From positions 1-24,249 of IMG/VR virus record IMGVR_UViG_3300008216_000079: a stretch of DNA of 24,249 nucleotides; one strand, given 5' to 3'. The notes beneath the pieces were generated by a model. That model was given only the letters and a program-made list of their open reading frames with translations. It was not told where the DNA came from and made no database searches. Of the stretch, positions 21,597 through 24,249 are shown piece after piece. The position numbers were made by a program, and so were the translations under genes. Every line of letters starts with the position of its first letter. The stretch's first letter is position 1. The DNA comes from a virus.

Positions 21597-21605
21597 ACTA
21601 TACCA
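21597..21605 (-). promoter_or_regulatory. Extended -10 promoter for the lipoprotein gene
   Basis: On the minus strand the sequence TGGTATAGT combines an extended -10 TGn element with a -10 box TATAGT (five of six consensus). No good -35 box is seen 16-18 bases upstream. The predicted start near 21590 leaves a leader of only about 16 bases that is almost entirely the ribosome site. Confidence 0.6.
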
Positions 21606-21652
21606 CCGATCAACAAATAAACGATGGGGCGCCTGCCCCAGCCCACCAAGAG

Positions 21653-21674
21653 CCCGCCATTGTGCGGGTTTTTT
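21653..21674 (+). terminator. Plus-strand intrinsic terminator before tailspike
   Basis: Stem CCCGC/GCGGG (21653-21657, 21664-21668) with a 6-base loop is followed by TTTTTT. It acts on plus-strand transcription and lies 32 bases before the tailspike start. Late read-through must pass it, or a separate promoter must serve the tailspike. Confidence 0.75.
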
Positions 21675-21705
21675 CGTATCTGGACGACTGTAAACGAGGC
21701 CCAAT

Positions 21706-23793
21706 ATGGCAACTCGCGCCCTCATCCTGCGCCCGGGGTATTTCCCGCTGTTTGACAAAGGCTCTCCTGTCTCTAGCGGCTACATCTACATTGGTGAGCC
21801 TGACCTGGACCCGGAGATTGTTGCCAATCAAAAGGCAATCACCTTCCTGCAGGAAAATGGTACAGAGGTGCCCGGCTCACAGCCGGTTCGCACGAGTGCG
21901 GGCGGGGTTCCCACCTATAACGGGTCTCCGGTCACTGTTCTGATCGATGGCGACTACTCAGTAAAGGTTCTGAATAAGGACCAAACCCAAGAATATTATG
22001 TTCCTTCGAACGTCGAGCTAATTAAGCCTTCGCAAATAGAACCCCATTCAATTGGGAGAGATCAGGTTAATAGCGAGATAGTGACAGCCGTACTATCTGT
22101 AAATGACTTGGCTGCGCTTGAAGGGGTTCCTGATAACTCAGTTATACGGTGGGCTTATTACGCTAACCCCAATGATGCAGGCGGAAATGTCGGGCGCGTT
22201 GATACTGGATCGTCTGCGACCGATGACGGCGGCTCAGTGTTTGAGATGGCTGACGGCTCTCGGGTTCTGGTGGATGGACCTATCACAGCGGCGCAGTTTG
22301 GATATGACGGCACGGCTGGGACGAGCAGCAGGCTGGATGCGTTCGCGGATTGGGGCGGCAGGGAACTGCACGGCGACATTGAATACGCGGGAATCCTTGG
22401 CTTGCCCGAACTAGGCGATTACTCCGGGCTCGTTATTAACGGCGTTTCTGTGCGTCGTGCTGCCGACATGCGTAGCTATTTCTTCGAGAAGCCAGCGGAT
22501 TTTGACTGGGATGTTCTCGGTCATCGTTTCTGGCTGGACGCTAATGGCCTGCTGGCCTCAAGTATTAACCCCAACGATTATGACGTGGCGGGAAACGCTG
22601 TTTCTCCAGCGGAATATTTTGTCGAGGTAGGCGGGGATGGCGGGCCCACCAACCCAGGTGATGACCCTGCCGACCCGGTGGCAGGAATTTATCGTGCCCT
22701 GGACCTTATCGACAGCAACGGGGACACGGATGCAATCATCTGGTGCAGGCCCGGGTACTACACAGACGGGGGGGTGTGGGGCACCAACCGACCTGTAACA
22801 TCAAACGTATCAATCAAACCGTGGAATGGTGCTACTTCAGCCCCTTACGACGATGAGACGGGTGATCCGGTCATTGTGACAACAGAATCTACCGGCCTTA
22901 CCTGGACGGCAACCGGCAGCGGCTCATACAGTACGACGCGCTCCGCTGTGTGCTCAGTTGTCGACGAAGCAATACTGAACAGTATTGGCGATTGGGACTT
23001 TTACAGCAAAGTCGACTCAGTTGCTGAGTGCGACAGCACGCCAGGCACCTGGCACCAGGACGGCTCAACGCTTTATGTCCATACGGCTGACAGCCGTGCC
23101 CCAGATTCAGATGTTCACCCGTATGTGTCGAAAGATAACGGCCAGTCAGGGGAGGGCGATTATACGCTTTACTGCAAGAAGGTGTGGTTTTACGGCGGGG
23201 ATATTGCTTTCAAGGGCGATACAACCAATGCAGCAAATACCGAAACGGTTTTTCTTGACAGCTGTCGACTCCGGTACGCCGAGGCAAATGGATCACAGCA
23301 TTATGGAACCAAGCATGTGATCCACTATGAATGCGATTCATCTTATAACGGCAATGATGGGTTTAATTATCATGCCGATCTCAATACAAGGACGAAGCTG
23401 ACCTACAACATTGAATTCAACAGTAGCGGATTCAGAAACGGCTATGCATGGTCTTCATTGCTGGACGTAAATAACGGCAGCACTACGCACGATGGTGTGT
23501 ATATCGCCCGAGCGGGGACCGTAGCCTTCGAGAATCAGGGGCCAAACATCGTTGACGTGGGTGGTGGCAAGAGCTGGTGCATGCATTGTCAGGGGCGGAA
23601 ATCGCAGCCAGTTACGGTAGATAACAGCTCTGCCGATTTTTATGTATCCGAGAACCAAATGTGGCTGGACCACTGCGATGCCGAGGGCAGCAACTACTCA
23701 CTGGTGACAACCGGGTCCGGCGCTGAAATGAACGTGCGCCGTTCAAATATCTACCCGCGCATTTATGTGGCCCAAAACGTAAGTGGCTGGTGA
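21706..23793 (+). CDS. Tailspike protein with P22-type head-binding domain
   Basis: This 695-residue protein (P22 gp9 is 667) has residues 1 to about 108 matching the P22 tailspike head-binding domain: PGYFPLFDKGSPVSSGYIYI, GEPDLDPEIVANQ, SQPVRTSAGGVPTYNGSPVT, and DGDYSVKVLN with YYVPSN. This part attaches six trimers to the tail hub. A linker with SVNDLAALEGVPDNSVIRWAYY follows. From about 230 onwards the protein is long, strand-rich and Gly/Asn/Ser-rich, consistent with a right-handed beta-helix that binds or cuts surface polysaccharide. The receptor and enzyme activity cannot be read from sequence; several Asp/Glu-rich turns (for example LDSCRLRYAEANG) are candidates. The start follows ACGAGGCCCA. 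It is the last gene before the right end. Confidence 0.9.
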   Translation: MATRALILRPGYFPLFDKGSPVSSGYIYIGEPDLDPEIVANQKAITFLQENGTEVPGSQPVRTSAGGVPTYNGSPVTVLIDGDYSVKVLNKDQTQEYYVPSNVELIKPSQIEPHSIGRDQVNSEIVTAVLSVNDLAALEGVPDNSVIRWAYYANPNDAGGNVGRVDTGSSATDDGGSVFEMADGSRVLVDGPITAAQFGYDGTAGTSSRLDAFADWGGRELHGDIEYAGILGLPELGDYSGLVINGVSVRRAADMRSYFFEKPADFDWDVLGHRFWLDANGLLASSINPNDYDVAGNAVSPAEYFVEVGGDGGPTNPGDDPADPVAGIYRALDLIDSNGDTDAIIWCRPGYYTDGGVWGTNRPVTSNVSIKPWNGATSAPYDDETGDPVIVTTESTGLTWTATGSGSYSTTRSAVCSVVDEAILNSIGDWDFYSKVDSVAECDSTPGTWHQDGSTLYVHTADSRAPDSDVHPYVSKDNGQSGEGDYTLYCKKVWFYGGDIAFKGDTTNAANTETVFLDSCRLRYAEANGSQHYGTKHVIHYECDSSYNGNDGFNYHADLNTRTKLTYNIEFNSSGFRNGYAWSSLLDVNNGSTTHDGVYIARAGTVAFENQGPNIVDVGGGKSWCMHCQGRKSQPVTVDNSSADFYVSENQMWLDHCDAEGSNYSLVTTGSGAEMNVRRSNIYPRIYVAQNVSGW

Positions 23794-23808
23794 TATGGGG
23801 AGGAAATG

Positions 23809-23860
23809 GCCCGCCGCGTAACGCTGACACGTCTGTCGCTGGTATGTACCGGCGGCGGGC
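23809..23860 (+). repeat. Inverted repeat after tailspike
   Basis: Arms GCCCGCCGC (23809-23817) and GCGGCGGGC (23852-23860) are perfectly complementary over 9 bp, with a 34-base loop. There is no T tract, so it is not a standard intrinsic terminator. It could protect the 3' end of the late mRNA. Confidence 0.55.
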
Positions 23861-24128
23861 ATGGGTATCGTCTCAGGTGCCAGGGAGGGCGTCTGTAGGC
23901 GATGGATTAAGGCGGCGTAATCCGTCGGGGTATCCGTCCGTAAGCTGTTGTTTTCGCGTGTGCTGAATCTGCCGAATTTCCCTCCCTGTTTTCCCCCTGA
24001 ATTCCTTTCCTCTCAGCCACTTGTGCCTGACCGGTCACGACCTTGACATGGTGGGGGTCTAAGATGGCCCTCGAATCAAAACCCACAGCTAACTCGTTGA
24101 TTTACTTATCCTGCCCAACTTGCCAAAA

Positions 24129-24148
24129 CACTGTTTATACGTTCAGTA
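24129..24148. promoter_or_regulatory. LexA-box-like (SOS) site near the attachment site
   Basis: CTGTTTATACGTTCAG (24131-24146) fits CTG-N10-CAG, and the extended 20-base site matches 15 of 20 positions of the E. coli LexA consensus. No gene starts right after it on either strand in the window, so its target is unclear. Confidence 0.4.
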
Positions 24149-24200
24149 TTTTGCGTGCCGAAAACCAATAAAAACAAAGTCTTAGGCTGGCACTGTCTCA

Positions 24201-24249
24201 TGCATGGGGTGCAAGGGGTCGGAGGTTCGAATCCTCCCGTCCCGACCAA
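24201..24249 (+). other. Attachment site (attR/attL-type): 3' part of tRNA-Pro(GGG)
   Basis: From 24201 the sequence is the 3' portion of a tRNA: the 3' side of the anticodon arm (loop ATGGGGT, anticodon GGG), a 5-base variable loop, T-arm GGAGG/CCTCC with loop TTCGAAT, acceptor strand CGTCCCG and encoded ACCA (24245-24248). There is no matching 5' half upstream (no CGGGACG), and the anticodon stem shows an A-A mismatch at its second pair (24200/24214), marking where tRNA identity ends. This is what integrase recombination into a tRNA 3' end leaves at the far prophage end. The intact tRNA-Pro should lie at the other, integrase-side end. Confidence 0.82.

Larger units (their letters stand above)
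23794..24200 (+). other. Noncoding right arm between tailspike and attachment site
   Basis: These roughly 400 bases have no gene I can support. They hold a long-loop inverted repeat (23809-23860), a small inverted repeat (GGATTA 23904-23909 with TAATCC 23918-23923), two copies of ATCCGTC (23920-23926, 23932-23938), a LexA-box-like site and an AT-rich stretch just before the tRNA fragment. The repeats may be integrase or excisionase arm sites, but that is inference from location. Confidence 0.5.

Noticed and set aside
21625-21640. TGGGGC/GCCCCA hairpin as a terminator for either strand
   Set aside because: A perfect 6-bp stem, but neither strand has a T tract after it. It lies between the minus-strand promoter and the plus-strand terminator and may be incidental.
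23806-23898. 30-codon frame after the tailspike with GGGGAGG just before its ATG
   Set aside because: The spacing to the start is only about 2 bases, and the encoded peptide is just the inverted repeat read through (Arg/Gly-rich). No support as a gene.
24043-24048. Perfect -35 box TTGACA in the right arm
   Set aside because: No -10 box at 16-18 bases; the only TAAGAT lies 11 bases away, which is too close.
1-24249. CRISPR arrays, insertion sequences, integrase or repressor genes
   Set aside because: No regularly spaced repeats, transposase motifs, tyrosine recombinase signature or CI-like repressor was seen; integration and immunity genes must lie to the left of the window.

Overview
The window is the right-hand two thirds of a P22-like, short-tailed (podovirus) prophage. 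It is written left to right in late-gene order and ends inside a tRNA-Pro(GGG) attachment site. GC is moderately high. Genes overlap tightly at ATGA, GTGA or TAATG junctions. The lambda-type ninB/ninG genes, the P22-type virion genes and the host-type tRNA sequences all suggest a gammaproteobacterium. A Pseudomonas/Marinobacter/Halomonas-like host is a guess that the sequence does not settle.

Layout. (1) 1-3979: the end of the early/nin region. It holds a partial DUF6475-like gene, a C5-cytosine methyltransferase flanked by two small winged-helix proteins, NinB, NinG, a cupin-like protein and tiny membrane or unknown proteins. (2) 3989-4775: the late switch. A Q-type antiterminator is followed by a strong promoter, two tandem intrinsic terminators, a long imperfect hairpin and a complete initiator-type tRNA(CAU). 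This is the classic pR'-tR' arrangement, in which Q lets polymerase read through into the late genes. (3) 4775-6227: lysis cassette with an M15-family endolysin, a holin-like protein, overlapping Rz/Rz1 spanins and two further small membrane proteins. (4) 6230-12725: packaging and head genes (terminase small and large subunits, P22-type portal, scaffold and coat), closed by a strong terminator. (5) 12786-16067: a small protein with an internal repeat, then gp4-like and gp10-like tail accessory factors and a needle-like protein with a C-terminal beta knob. (6) 16077-20757: a small beta-rich protein and the ejection proteins (gp14-, gp7-, gp20- and gp16-like). The gp7-like one carries a C-terminal S74 autoprocessing domain. 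(7) 20754-21605, minus strand: two moron-like genes, a lipoprotein with its own extended -10 promoter and a membrane protein. (8) 21706-23793: tailspike with a P22-type head-binding domain. (9) 23794-24249: a noncoding right arm with small repeats and a LexA-box-like site, ending in the 3' part of tRNA-Pro, which is the likely prophage boundary.

How it works together: Q acts at the late promoter to override the leader terminators. The same transcript then carries the tRNA, lysis, packaging, head, tail, ejection and tailspike genes. The minus-strand pair is likely transcribed from the lysogen independently of this.

The least ordinary features are the initiator-type tRNA with altered D-loop/T-loop contact positions, the structured late leader with a possible leaderless Pro-rich mini-ORF ending in the terminator loop, the 25-bp direct repeat at the gp4 start, the S74 domain on an ejection protein, and the minus-strand lipoprotein/membrane pair. 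No CRISPR array, insertion sequence or toxin gene was seen. All functional calls are from sequence reading alone; no search was run.
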